Assembly (NCBI RefSeq): GCF_001592745.1
Contig: NZ_LUKD01000006.1
Location: 62,001-126,000 of the forward strand
Length of the DNA: 64,000 bases
Reading direction: 5' to 3'
From: Bdellovibrio bacteriovorus
GTDB taxonomy: Bacteria; Bdellovibrionota; Bdellovibrionia; Bdellovibrionales; Bdellovibrionaceae
Every line of letters begins with the position of its first letter. Within the stretch, counting starts at the first letter, position 1. A program made the translations under genes and the position numbers. Shown here piece after piece: positions 9,071 to 17,903 of this stretch. The notes beneath the pieces were generated by a model. That model saw only the letters and a list, made by a program, of their open reading frames with translations, was not told the origin of the DNA and made no database searches.

Positions 9071-9298
9071 CTCCCCCAAGGCTCACCGTCGGTGACTGAT
9101 TGCTTATCCAACAATCTTCCCTCGAAGTGAAACGGGCGAAACTCTTTAGAGCTGCCCACAAATAGGATTGAAAAATTCGCGCGAAGCCTCAATCAAATTT
9201 TCTGTGTTCAGGATAAAGAACATGAAGTAGCTGCATAGACATGCTTTACGGCACTAAGTCCAGTGATCTCATAAGCACAATCTTCCGATAAGAGATGT

Positions 9299-10120
9299 AT
9301 GCTTTTGAGACTCTTAGGTTCGTTTTTCATTCTGGTGATATTTCTTTTGAGTGCGCAGGCCAATGCACAGACGTCAGTCTCTCCTGAAAAAGCTCAGGCT
9401 CTGTTCACAAAAACGAAAAGTCTGTTTGAGCCCATCGCGAAAGCTCGAGGAGAAGAGTTCTTCTTAGAAATCCATTGGGATCGGAACACAGTTTCCGCAC
9501 AAGCCGTGCGCAACGAAATGAAAAAGTATGGAATTGGGGTCGATGTCGGAATGCTGACCTCTTCGCGTGTAAACGAAGATGCACTTGCCTTAACGCTTTG
9601 TCATGAAGCGGGACATCTTTTTGGAGGTCGACCTTTAAGAAGCCTTCCCGCAGAATGGGAAGGCCCTTCTGATGAAACCGGCAAAAGTCTTTTAACTTCT
9701 GAAGGACAAGCTGATTACTATTCGACAGCGGCCTGCTTTAGGAAAATGGTTGAAGGCGAAGACCATCGATCCGCGCTCAGTGGAAAAGAAATCCCTCAGC
9801 GCGTAACCACTCTGTGTGACTTGGCCTGGGGTTCACGCACTTCGGACTCCTATCTCTGTCAAAGAGCGGCTTTGGCCGGATTTAGTTTCCTGACGATGGT
9901 GATGGATTTTCCTATTTCTTTTAACACTCCCGATAAGAGTGTGGTCGATACCACTATCGCTGACAGCTACCCTTCCCGACAATGTCGACTGGACACTCTT
10001 CTTGCCGGAGCTCTTTGCAAAGATGTTTTGCCCTTGGATTATGCACGAAAAGACATGCTTCTTAAATCGTGTGCCCTCGGTGTTTCAGCACGGCCTGCCT
10101 GCTGGTTTAAAACTCCTTAA
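9299..10120 (+). CDS. Secreted metallopeptidase-like protein (HEAGH)
   Basis: 273 residues with a signal peptide (residues 1-23, ending ANAQ). HEAGH at 102-106 is a zinc-binding HExxH motif, and EGQADYYS at 135-142 supplies a plausible third ligand (Glu135), so the protein is likely a gluzincin-type peptidase acting in or beyond the periplasm. Six or more cysteines in the C-terminal half (LCDLAW, YLCQRA, RQCRL, ALCKD, KSCALG, PACWF) suggest disulfides. The MEROPS family is not recognised. It stands alone between cydAB and the sigma-54 operon. A weak AAGAGA Shine-Dalgarno precedes the ATG. Confidence 0.75.
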   Translation: MLLRLLGSFFILVIFLLSAQANAQTSVSPEKAQALFTKTKSLFEPIAKARGEEFFLEIHWDRNTVSAQAVRNEMKKYGIGVDVGMLTSSRVNEDALALTLCHEAGHLFGGRPLRSLPAEWEGPSDETGKSLLTSEGQADYYSTAACFRKMVEGEDHRSALSGKEIPQRVTTLCDLAWGSRTSDSYLCQRAALAGFSFLTMVMDFPISFNTPDKSVVDTTIADSYPSRQCRLDTLLAGALCKDVLPLDYARKDMLLKSCALGVSARPACWFKTP

Positions 10121-10296
10121 GCACCTCAGCTTGCGCCAATTTGCGGCTCTGGTGTGAACTAAGTATAATTTCTTTCCCCGTCTGGAAACCTGAATTCCTG
10201 CTGGCAAAATCATTAAGGAATGATTTAGGAAATTCCTCCGCCCTCTTTTTTGTGTGATCTCAAAACTAATGCTTCCCGCTGTTCCATGAGCCTTAT

Positions 10297-10321
10297 TTTG
10301 TCACTTTTTAGAAGTGTCAAA
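10297..10321. promoter_or_regulatory. Imperfect palindrome upstream of the sigma-54 promoter
   Basis: TTTGTCACTT, a 5-base spacer, then AAGTGTCAAA form a 25-bp inverted repeat with one mismatch. It lies 18 bases before the -24 element. It could be an operator or an activator half-site; enhancer-binding sites are usually farther upstream, so its role is uncertain. Confidence 0.4.
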
Positions 10322-10338
10322 AACTTCGACGCCACTTC

Positions 10339-10354
10339 TGGCACCCTAGTTGCT
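10339..10354 (+). promoter_or_regulatory. Sigma-54 (RpoN) promoter of the Agl/Glt-like operon
   Basis: TGGCACCCTAGTTGCT has the -24 GG and -12 GC dinucleotides exactly 10 bases apart and matches the TGGCAC-N5-TTGCW consensus. It lies 38 bases before the first ATG of the TolQ-like gene, leaving a short leader with the GTGGAGGAT Shine-Dalgarno. Transcription would need a bacterial enhancer-binding protein; none is encoded in the window. Confidence 0.85.
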
Positions 10355-10392
10355 CTTAAGGCTTCAGAATTTACCGTGGAGGATAAATTATT

Positions 10393-11082
10393 ATGGAATT
10401 CTTATTATCATTAGGTCGTGGCTTTACATCAGCAGATGCAATTTGGATGTGGGCTATCTTGGCAGCACAAATCGTTTCTATCGCGATCATCGCGGAAAGA
10501 GCTTTTGCCCTTTTCGGTGCTCGTAAAACAAATCAAAAAGAACTTTCCAAGGTTTTGGCGGAAGATATTCGCTCTGGAAACTTAGAAAAAGCTCTGCGCC
10601 GCTCACTGCAAATGGGCACAAAAGAACCATTGGGTGTTGTTGCAGCAGCGGGTATTCAAGCAGCGATGGATATGGGCGGAAAAGAAGAAATCCAACTTAA
10701 AATGGATGAAGTTCTTCTTGAGGAAAACTCTCGCGTAGAAAAACGCATTGGTTTCTTGGCTATGTTTGCGAACGTAGCAACTCTTTTAGGTCTTTTAGGT
10801 ACAATCACAGGTTTGATCCACTCTTTCGCGGGTATCTCTAACGCAAACCCAGCGGAAAAAGCGACAATCCTTTCTCAAGGTATTTCTTTGGCGATGAATA
10901 CGACAGCTTACGGTTTGATCGTGGCAGTTCCTGCTTTGATCATGTATGCGGTCTTGCAAAACCGTGCGTCTCGTTTGACGGATGATTTGAATAAAGGCGC
11001 TTTGAACCTTTTCATCCAGTTAGGTTTCCACTACGAGCCGGTTTCTACTACTAAAGAAGTTCCTGCTAACTCTGGGAGATAG
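10393..11082 (+). CDS. MotA/TolQ/ExbB proton-channel protein (AglR-like)
   Basis: 229 residues. A first membrane segment near 15-35 is followed by a cytoplasmic region, then the conserved pair of helices (IGFLAMFANVATLLGLLGTITGLIHSF and ISLAMNTTAYGLIVAVPALIMY) typical of TolQ/ExbB/MotA proteins. With the two ExbD-like proteins encoded next it would form an inner-membrane proton-driven motor. In Myxococcus the AglRQS motor of this family powers the Glt gliding machinery, and the downstream genes here are of the same kind. It is the first gene behind the sigma-54 promoter; a GGAGG Shine-Dalgarno is present. Assignment to AglR rather than another TolQ is from context. Confidence 0.88.
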   Translation: MEFLLSLGRGFTSADAIWMWAILAAQIVSIAIIAERAFALFGARKTNQKELSKVLAEDIRSGNLEKALRRSLQMGTKEPLGVVAAAGIQAAMDMGGKEEIQLKMDEVLLEENSRVEKRIGFLAMFANVATLLGLLGTITGLIHSFAGISNANPAEKATILSQGISLAMNTTAYGLIVAVPALIMYAVLQNRASRLTDDLNKGALNLFIQLGFHYEPVSTTKEVPANSGR

Positions 11083-11084
11083 TT

Positions 11085-11552
11085 ATGAGCATGATGGGCG
11101 GATCGGGCGACGACAAAGATTTGAACTTTGAACTTAATATTTTACCGATCTTGGACATTTTATCGGTTCTTATCTGCTTCCTTCTTCTAACAGCGGTTTG
11201 GATTCAGATTGGAACAATCGATACGCGCCAAGCGATCGGTGATAACTCTGTGGCTGGAGCAAAGAATCCTCCATCCCTTTGGATCACGGTAAACACACAG
11301 GGTGCAGTTCAACTGTCCTTGCGCGATTTGCCCAATGCTAAAACTCACGAAGAGCAAATTCAGGCTTCAGGTCGCAGTGTGAACTGGGCCGTGCTTGAAC
11401 AAAAACTTCAAGCGCTTCGTGCAAAATGGCCTGATCTAAAAACAGGCGTAGTGCGTCCCGAAGCACAAGCCTCTTATGGTGATGTGATTCGTATTATGGA
11501 CAAACTGAAACAGAATCAATTTGAAGGTGTGGGTTTATCCCCACTTGGGTAG
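11085..11552 (+). CDS. ExbD/TolR-like motor protein 1 (AglQ/AglS-like)
   Basis: 155 residues: short cytoplasmic N-terminus, one membrane helix (LNILPILDILSVLICFLLLTAVW) containing the conserved Asp of ExbD/TolR proton channels, and a periplasmic domain. It starts 2 bases after the TolQ-like gene. Together they should make the stator-type channel. The periplasmic part ends VIRIMDKLKQNQFEGVGLSPLG, like the ExbD C-terminal fold in which a residue-tracking segment precedes the end. Confidence 0.85.
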   Translation: MSMMGGSGDDKDLNFELNILPILDILSVLICFLLLTAVWIQIGTIDTRQAIGDNSVAGAKNPPSLWITVNTQGAVQLSLRDLPNAKTHEEQIQASGRSVNWAVLEQKLQALRAKWPDLKTGVVRPEAQASYGDVIRIMDKLKQNQFEGVGLSPLG

Positions 11553-11557
11553 GACTT

Positions 11558-12052
11558 ATGAAAACATCGTCCTTTGCTAACGTTGGTAAAAAAAGGTCTC
11601 CTTTAGGTGACTTACAAAACCTAAAGCCGGGAATGAAGAAAAAGAAAGGTGCAGCAAGCAATCTAGCTTTGGCACTTCCCTTAACTTCTTTGATCGACGC
11701 TTTTTCAATCATCGTGATCTATCTTCTGATCGGAACTCAAAACAGCGGTATTGAGTCGACAGTTCCAGCGAAGATGTCCTTGCCGATGGCCGAGCACAGT
11801 GTCGGTATCGACAAGGAAACGCCTATTTTGACAATTCAAAAAGGTGTTTACCGCCTGAATGACGAAGTCGTTCCAGTGCGCGCTTTAGGTCAGAAGCTGA
11901 CGGAGCTTAAAGCGAAATCAGAGGAAAAGTTGGTTGAACTTTTAGTTCAGGCAGACCAAGAGATGAAGTACGAAGATTTGGATCCTTTGTTAAGAGCAAG
12001 TTCCGAATCGGGTTTTGAGAAAATGAAATTTGCGGTGGTACCAGCACGATGA
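11558..12052 (+). CDS. ExbD/TolR-like motor protein 2 (AglQ/AglS-like)
   Basis: 164 residues. A Lys-rich cytoplasmic N-terminus (KPGMKKKKG) precedes a single helix, LALPLTSLIDAFSIIVIYLLIGTQ, with the conserved Asp. The periplasmic domain has the ExbD order (VYRLNDEVVPVRALGQKLTEL, then ELLVQADQEMKYEDLDPLLR). Having two different ExbD-type subunits with one TolQ type is the arrangement of the Myxococcus AglR-Q-S motor. It overlaps the next gene by 4 bases. Confidence 0.85.
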   Translation: MKTSSFANVGKKRSPLGDLQNLKPGMKKKKGAASNLALALPLTSLIDAFSIIVIYLLIGTQNSGIESTVPAKMSLPMAEHSVGIDKETPILTIQKGVYRLNDEVVPVRALGQKLTELKAKSEEKLVELLVQADQEMKYEDLDPLLRASSESGFEKMKFAVVPAR

Positions 12053-15009
12053 AAACACTTAACGATATCCTAGTTCTTGGAGCATTTTTAGGCGGTATTT
12101 TGAGTACTCCTCCGGCATTTGCCGAAAAAATGGCGGCAGGTACTCAGGATCTCGTTATCAAAAAAATGGAGCGTGTCTTATCGGCTTTAGATAAGTCTGA
12201 TCCGGCATGGCTTGCAAGCCAGCAGCGTCTGGCGGATCTTCTTTCTGAGCGCGCCCGCACTCGCTTTATGCTGGAAGTGGAAGCCAACTGTGAAGGCTGC
12301 AAAGGTTCTAAAGACGATCGCCAGAAAGCCATTCGTATTTATGAAATGCTTCTGCAAGAAGTAAAACTGAATGAACACGGGCCTATTCTTTTCCAACTGG
12401 CCCATCTTTATGAGATGGCTGGCCAAGTTGATAAAGCCATTGCTCTTTATGAAAACATCATCAAAGACGCAAAAAAGAAAAATATCAATCAAGACATCGT
12501 GGTTCGTTCCCACGTGGGCTTAGGCGACCTTCTTTTCCAGAAAGGTCGTTTTGTTGAAGCCAAACAAAATTATCAAATCGCTCTTAAAGATAAGAATCTG
12601 GAAAACCGTTATTTAACGATCTACAATGTCGCTTGGTGTGACTTTAACACAGATAATTTGAAATCAGCGATTGCGACTCTTGAGGATCTTTTGAAAGACC
12701 CTTCGGCAATCACACGTCAAACGGAAGAGGGTTCCAAGTACGACGCCCCTTTCCACACTGACGTTCTACGTGATCTGGCGATGTTCTATACTAAGCAAGA
12801 TGTAACTTCTCGTGAAATCGCTAAATTTGAATCGTTAACTCCCGAAGAAAAACGTAAAGATCTTCTTTTGCACTTCGCAAAAGAAACAGATCGTATCGGT
12901 CAGAAGAAAGCAGCTCAAGAAATCATGAGCCGTTATTTGGCTCACAGTGCGCTATCTAAAGAAGAGCGTATCGAAGCTTCGATTCAGTTGGCGCAAATCA
13001 ACTATGATCGTGGCCAAACAACAGAGTCTGTGGCGGAGTTTTCCAAGGCAGCTTTGGCTTTACAAAAATCCGGCTGCTCGAGTGATAAGTGTGAGGAACT
13101 CCAAAAGTCGATGAAACGTTATGTAACAGAACTTCATCGTTCAAAAAAATTAAAACCTGACCAAGATTTGATGAACGCTTACATTACCTATAACAGAACC
13201 TTCCCGTCTGATATGGAGATGACTCAACGTGGGGCTTCCGTGGCGATGGAGCTTAACAACTTCCCTATTGCTGTAGCTCTTTACCGTACCGTAAGTGAAA
13301 GTCGTCAGTTTTCTCAAAAAGAGCGCAACGAGGCTCTTTTAAATGAAGTGTCTGCTGCGGAAAAATCTAAAAATCCACAGTTGCAACGTGAAGCTTATCT
13401 GCACTATTTGAAGTACGCCCCTCGCGATGCGAAGTCATTTGAAGTGAAATATCAATTGGCTTACTTAAGTTACACGCAAAAGAAATTCGCGGATGCAGCA
13501 GAGTCTTTTGAAGATTTGGCTAAGGATAAATCGGGAACTGCTGACCTTCGCAAGAAATCTGCGGATCTTTCTTTAGATGCCTTGGCGCAACTTAAAAATG
13601 AAAAAGTTCTTGAAGACCTTGCTTGGGATTATTCCGAGATCTTCCCGTCTAATCGCGTGGAGTTTGAAGGAATCGCGCGTAAGTCTTTGATGAATCGCGT
13701 AGCACGTGTCGCAAACGACCCTAAATCCAGCTCTTCGGATTTGAAAAAGGCTTTAAACAGCCTTGATACAGATAAAGTTAAAAATGCGAGCAACCAGGAA
13801 AAGATCCTGTTCTTTAATAACCAGGCTGTTTTAGCCAAAAAACTAGATGAAGAAAAAACTTATGTTAGCGCACTTTCTTCGTTGATGGCCGTTCCGGGTT
13901 TAACAGCCGCCCAACGTGAATCTGCTTTAGAGCAATTGACAGGCTACTACGAGAAGAAATTGGACTTCAGAAATGCCTATGCGACGGCACTTCGTATGGA
14001 GCAATCTAAGATTTCTGAAAAAGAAAAAGAATTCCGTCTTGGAACATTGGCGGACTTGGCTGGTTTAAACGCCTCTAAACACTACCGCCAATCTTTGGAT
14101 GCGGGTCTGCGTGGTGAAAGATCATTGATCATTCGTTCGCGTTTGGTACTGACTTCTGAAAACCCGGTTAAAGAATTGAAAGCGCAAGCGCCTGAGCTTA
14201 AACAAAGACCGGCTCTTTTAAATGAAACGGCTTTATTGGTTTACGCCAAAACAGAAAACGCTTCTGCGATAAAGTCGGTTCTTGAAATGAAAGAGCTTCG
14301 TAAACAATCAGCACCTGTTTTCGTGAAGAAACAAGATTTTTACGAAAAGGTTCTGCAAGCAAAGGCATCTATTTCATCGCACCAGTTGAATTCGAGCAAG
14401 GACCGTCTCTTACAAAAGACCATCGCGGAGCGCGTGTCATTGCTTAAAAAGGCAGATAAGTTATTGGCTGAAAGTTTGACATTGAAAGATGTAACAGCAC
14501 AGATGATGTCTTTGAACCTTGTGTCTTCGGAAAATGAGCGCATGGTTCGTGATTTAGCGGGACTACCACTCCCTGCGAATCTGACTCCGCAAGAGCAAAA
14601 TCAGTATATTTCTTTGTTGAAAGCTCAGTCTAAGCCGTTCTTGTATAAGGCCCGCGTGGCTCAGCAAAAACAACAGGAAATCTGGAATAAATCCTCGGCT
14701 TTGGCGCAAACTATCAAGGACTACAGAACGGCTCGTGCTGAACTTCGTCCTTTGCTAGCGCGTGAATTGACATTACTCAACCAGATCCCGGGTAAAGGCG
14801 CTATGAAGTCGGCTTTAGAAGACGCTATGGACGAGAGACCATTTTCGTCACGTGATTTAGTGTCTGCCCGCCAATCTGTTGCAGATGACCCAGCAAACAT
14901 CCGTGAAATTGAAAATTTGAAACTGATCGAGACGAAAATTGGCCATCCCCTTATGCCTTCTTACTTGGAAGCGCGTATAAGCCATCTTCAGAAGGGAAAA
15001 AGCTTATGA
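12049..15009 (+). CDS. Large periplasmic TPR protein of the Agl/Glt-like operon
   Basis: 986 residues with a signal peptide (MKTLNDILVLGAFLGGILSTPPAFA). Much of the length is helical tetratricopeptide-like repeats (GPILFQLAHLYEMAGQVDKAIALYENI, VGLGDLLFQKGRFVEAKQNYQIAL, YQLAYLSYTQKKFADAAESFEDLA). This kind of protein is a scaffold; large TPR proteins occur among the Glt proteins of Myxococcus, but a one-to-one match cannot be made by eye. The start overlaps the second exbD-like gene by 4 bases and the stop overlaps the next ORF by 4 bases, so it is part of one translationally coupled series. Confidence 0.8.
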   Translation: MKTLNDILVLGAFLGGILSTPPAFAEKMAAGTQDLVIKKMERVLSALDKSDPAWLASQQRLADLLSERARTRFMLEVEANCEGCKGSKDDRQKAIRIYEMLLQEVKLNEHGPILFQLAHLYEMAGQVDKAIALYENIIKDAKKKNINQDIVVRSHVGLGDLLFQKGRFVEAKQNYQIALKDKNLENRYLTIYNVAWCDFNTDNLKSAIATLEDLLKDPSAITRQTEEGSKYDAPFHTDVLRDLAMFYTKQDVTSREIAKFESLTPEEKRKDLLLHFAKETDRIGQKKAAQEIMSRYLAHSALSKEERIEASIQLAQINYDRGQTTESVAEFSKAALALQKSGCSSDKCEELQKSMKRYVTELHRSKKLKPDQDLMNAYITYNRTFPSDMEMTQRGASVAMELNNFPIAVALYRTVSESRQFSQKERNEALLNEVSAAEKSKNPQLQREAYLHYLKYAPRDAKSFEVKYQLAYLSYTQKKFADAAESFEDLAKDKSGTADLRKKSADLSLDALAQLKNEKVLEDLAWDYSEIFPSNRVEFEGIARKSLMNRVARVANDPKSSSSDLKKALNSLDTDKVKNASNQEKILFFNNQAVLAKKLDEEKTYVSALSSLMAVPGLTAAQRESALEQLTGYYEKKLDFRNAYATALRMEQSKISEKEKEFRLGTLADLAGLNASKHYRQSLDAGLRGERSLIIRSRLVLTSENPVKELKAQAPELKQRPALLNETALLVYAKTENASAIKSVLEMKELRKQSAPVFVKKQDFYEKVLQAKASISSHQLNSSKDRLLQKTIAERVSLLKKADKLLAESLTLKDVTAQMMSLNLVSSENERMVRDLAGLPLPANLTPQEQNQYISLLKAQSKPFLYKARVAQQKQQEIWNKSSALAQTIKDYRTARAELRPLLARELTLLNQIPGKGAMKSALEDAMDERPFSSRDLVSARQSVADDPANIREIENLKLIETKIGHPLMPSYLEARISHLQKGKSL

Positions 15010-15281
15010 AATCAGTAATTTCTTTGGCCCTGGTTTTGCTATCTCTGTTAACGACCGAAGTGTCCGTGGCAGCGGGAAAAGATGGAAAATCTGTGAAGCC
15101 CGCAGCTAAAAAATCTCAGCTAGGAACCTCGTTTAGATTTAACGGTTCTACCCTGAGAGGTAAGTACCAAAGTTCAATGGGTACGGCAGCTACGGTCGAA
15201 AACGACAAACTGTTAGAAGATCTTTTGAAAGGACGAACGCACTTTAACGATCGTCAGGCAAAAGAAACTGAACGTAACTAG
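15006..15281 (+). CDS. Small secreted protein of the Agl/Glt-like operon
   Basis: 91 residues with a signal peptide (MKSVISLALVLLSLLTTEVSVAA) and a short, Lys-rich mature part ending EDLLKGRTHFNDRQAKETERN. No family is recognised. It is real on context: its ATG overlaps the stop of the TPR gene by 4 bases, it ends 15 bases before the TonB-like gene, and no other frame explains the stretch. GTSFRFNGSTLRGKYQSSMG looks like a short peptide-interaction segment. It may be an assembly partner of the motor complex; that is inference. Confidence 0.7.
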   Translation: MKSVISLALVLLSLLTTEVSVAAGKDGKSVKPAAKKSQLGTSFRFNGSTLRGKYQSSMGTAATVENDKLLEDLLKGRTHFNDRQAKETERN

Positions 15282-15296
15282 AAGGCAGAAAGACAT

Positions 15297-16523
15297 ATGA
15301 GCGCAGCGAAACTTCTGATTCTTGAAAACACAATGGGGCAAAAGGTTCGCACTTTCGCGGTACAAGCGACTACGATGAATCTTGTGTACCTGAAAGAAAG
15401 TCGCCGTATCGAAGCGTTTGCCGACCTTCAAGCTCTTGATGACAACAAGATCGCTTACACTCTTTTAAAACAAATTGATATCTCGGAACTTTCTGAAGAA
15501 GGTTTCGAGTTGCAAGGTTTAGGGCGCCTGAGAGCGTTTCCAAACGCGGCAGTAAAAAACAGCCCGACACACACACTTCCTGAAGAAAAAGACGAAGAAC
15601 AGCTTAAGACTATTCTTCAAAAAACGACGGCAGGCCATTTAGCCGCCATCTTCTTGTTACTTGTTGGGTCTTGGATCTACACAAACTACTTCATGAAAAC
15701 TCAAGAGCCACCTCTTGTGACAATCATGCTTCCAAAAGAAGAAATCGTGAAACCAGAGCCAAAAGCTCGTCCGACAGTGAAGGTTTCTAAAACGAAAATT
15801 CAAAAGAGCAACAAGATCTATCGCCCGGTTGCTCAAAAATTGAAAACAAAGCCCTACAAAGTCAACACGGCTAAAGCACGTGACGTTCGCCGTGTTGGCG
15901 CCTTAGCTGCCTTGGGTGGCTTGAAAACCGGCCACAAAGGTGCTGAAGGTTTAGATATGCAATCTCTTAAAAACATTCGCGCTGCTGGCACAGGTGCTGG
16001 TGGCGGCGGTATCGGTAACGCCGGCCGTGGTGGTGCTCGTGGATATATGACTGGTAACGGTCTTATCGCGGGCTCTGCAGGTGAAGGCGCTCGCGCTCAA
16101 GGTGCGGGCGGTTACGGAACTCGTGGATCTGGTGGCGGTCGTGCTGGTTACGGAAAGATTTCCTTGGTTGGCGGGACTTCTGCTGTCAGCTTGCCGCTAG
16201 ACGAAGAAGTTTCTGTTGAAGGCGGTTTGGATCAAGACCAAATCATCGCCGTTATCAACCGTAACAAAGGTCAAATTACTTATTGCTACGAAAAAGGCTT
16301 GCAAGCGCAACCTTCTATCGGTGGTCGCGTGGCCGTGAGCTTCGTGATCGGCGCTTCCGGTCGCATCACAACAGCTAAAGTTGCGGAATCCTCTTTAGGT
16401 TCGCGCATGGTTGAAAGCTGCATGCTGCAAAGAATGAAAACATGGCAATTCCCTCGTCCTGTAGGACAAGTTAACGTCGACGTGCTTTACCCATTTGAAT
16501 TGACTCGCGTGAGCGCTCGATAA
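15297..16523 (+). CDS. TonB-like protein with AgmX/PglI C-terminal domain (GltG/GltJ-like)
   Basis: 408 residues. An N-terminal cytoplasmic beta-rich domain (1-100) is followed by one membrane helix (GHLAAIFLLLVGSWIYTNYFM, about 115-135), a Lys/Pro-rich stretch, a glycine-rich spacer (200-285) and a C-terminal domain with a conserved Cys pair (ITYCYEKGLQ, VESCMLQRMKTWQFPRP). That last domain is the TonB-like AgmX/PglI tail found in Myxococcus gliding proteins GltG/GltJ. It would carry force from the ExbB/ExbD-type motor across the periplasm. A GAAGG Shine-Dalgarno precedes the ATG. Confidence 0.85.
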   Translation: MSAAKLLILENTMGQKVRTFAVQATTMNLVYLKESRRIEAFADLQALDDNKIAYTLLKQIDISELSEEGFELQGLGRLRAFPNAAVKNSPTHTLPEEKDEEQLKTILQKTTAGHLAAIFLLLVGSWIYTNYFMKTQEPPLVTIMLPKEEIVKPEPKARPTVKVSKTKIQKSNKIYRPVAQKLKTKPYKVNTAKARDVRRVGALAALGGLKTGHKGAEGLDMQSLKNIRAAGTGAGGGGIGNAGRGGARGYMTGNGLIAGSAGEGARAQGAGGYGTRGSGGGRAGYGKISLVGGTSAVSLPLDEEVSVEGGLDQDQIIAVINRNKGQITYCYEKGLQAQPSIGGRVAVSFVIGASGRITTAKVAESSLGSRMVESCMLQRMKTWQFPRPVGQVNVDVLYPFELTRVSAR

Positions 16524-16535
16524 GAGGAGATGACA

Positions 16536-17903
16536 ATGAAACACATGCCTACCCTAATCCCCGTTATCGCACTAAGCCTCTTCACAGCTGCTTGTGGCGA
16601 ATATCAAAAAGACCCGGCTCCAGGTCTTGCGGCTATGCGCGAGAACGCAAAAGTTCAAACTCAGCAAGGCCCTGACAAACCTCGTGAGATCACAAAAACC
16701 GTTGTGGTTGAAAAACCAGTATTGGTTGTTAAAGAAGAATCGACGATCGACGAAAAATTCATCGTGATTACTCCCGATGCGCAAATGACTTTCAACGAAG
16801 GTCAGCAAGCTCAGTTTAAAATCCGCGCACGTGTCCTTGTGCCAGGTATCGAGATTAAACTAACTGCGCAAGGCCTGCCTGAAGGCGCACGTTTAGAGAA
16901 ATCCACTCAAGAAAAAGATCTTTATATCTTAACTTGGAACCCAGCTCTTTACACAGTTCCTGCTAACGCGGCTATGAAAAGCTACACTGCTAAAGTTGTC
17001 GCGGAAGTTTCAAAAGCCAACTCTCAAGCCGAGGCCGACAAACTCAAAGGCCTGGTTCGCGAAAAAGAATTTAACATCTTCTTGTTCCGCAATCAGGAAG
17101 CTCCATCAGGTTTGACTGTGACGGGTTTGAATTCAGAAGTGAATGAAGGAACTTTAGTTCCATTTACTGTAACAGTGAAAATTCCAGGTATCGATAATAA
17201 GGCGGCTCAAAAGCCACGTTTGGTTGTGAGTTATGACGGCGTAAGCTACACGGCTGGTAACAGTTTCCTTGAACTGGATGGGGCTCGTTATGTCGTAGCT
17301 GACTTGAATAAAAAAGACGCTGAATATCTTGGTGACTCTAACTGGAAGTTCACTCTGATCTTTGATACCAAAAACATCTCTGTTCAACCCCAGCTTGCTA
17401 AAGATGGCGCGATCATGGCGTCTGCGGATGGCACGCGTGTGCGTTTGAGCTTTAAAGTCTACAGCCCCTACGGTCTTTCGACACCTGAATCTTTGACTCA
17501 GGTTAAAGTTCGCTACACAAAAGCCATCCAAGCTCCCCGCTTTGACCTTTCTGGCTTGGGCCAACAAGGTTTGGTAGTCAGCCCAGGTCAATCAGTGAAT
17601 TTAAAGTTCGCGGTGTCTTCTGCTGATAACCAAGCTTTGGTGAAGGTGGAATCTGCAGCCTCAACTTTGCCTGGTTCTCCGGCGGTTGAATGTAAGAATT
17701 CAGCTACGACGGCGGCTAAACAGGAATGCTCTTTAACGTGGAATGTTCCGTGTGACGCTAAGTCTGAGCAATTGAACGGCGAGATCACAATGAATGCTCA
17801 AGCCGTTATCAACGGAAGAAATTCGGATGTTACCCCATATAAGCTTAAAGTAGTGGCTTCGACTGAAGACAAAAAACTTTGCGCTACGGAGGCTGCACAA
17901 TGA
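16536..17903 (+). CDS. Lipoprotein of the Agl/Glt-like operon
   Basis: 455 residues from the ATG at 16536, chosen because GAGGAG lies 6 bases ahead; an ATG at 16530 is too close to it. The signal ends in a lipobox (SLFTAAC), so Cys is expected to be acylated. The mature part is predicted to be beta-rich, with repeated Ig/cadherin-like stretches (DAQMTFNEGQQAQFKIRARV, NSEVNEGTLVPFTVTVKIPG, GLVVSPGQSVNLKFAVS), suggesting tandem beta-sandwich domains. No enzyme motif is seen. It overlaps the next gene by 4 bases. Role: probably a structural part of the envelope machine. Confidence 0.78.
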   Translation: MKHMPTLIPVIALSLFTAACGEYQKDPAPGLAAMRENAKVQTQQGPDKPREITKTVVVEKPVLVVKEESTIDEKFIVITPDAQMTFNEGQQAQFKIRARVLVPGIEIKLTAQGLPEGARLEKSTQEKDLYILTWNPALYTVPANAAMKSYTAKVVAEVSKANSQAEADKLKGLVREKEFNIFLFRNQEAPSGLTVTGLNSEVNEGTLVPFTVTVKIPGIDNKAAQKPRLVVSYDGVSYTAGNSFLELDGARYVVADLNKKDAEYLGDSNWKFTLIFDTKNISVQPQLAKDGAIMASADGTRVRLSFKVYSPYGLSTPESLTQVKVRYTKAIQAPRFDLSGLGQQGLVVSPGQSVNLKFAVSSADNQALVKVESAASTLPGSPAVECKNSATTAAKQECSLTWNVPCDAKSEQLNGEITMNAQAVINGRNSDVTPYKLKVVASTEDKKLCATEAAQ

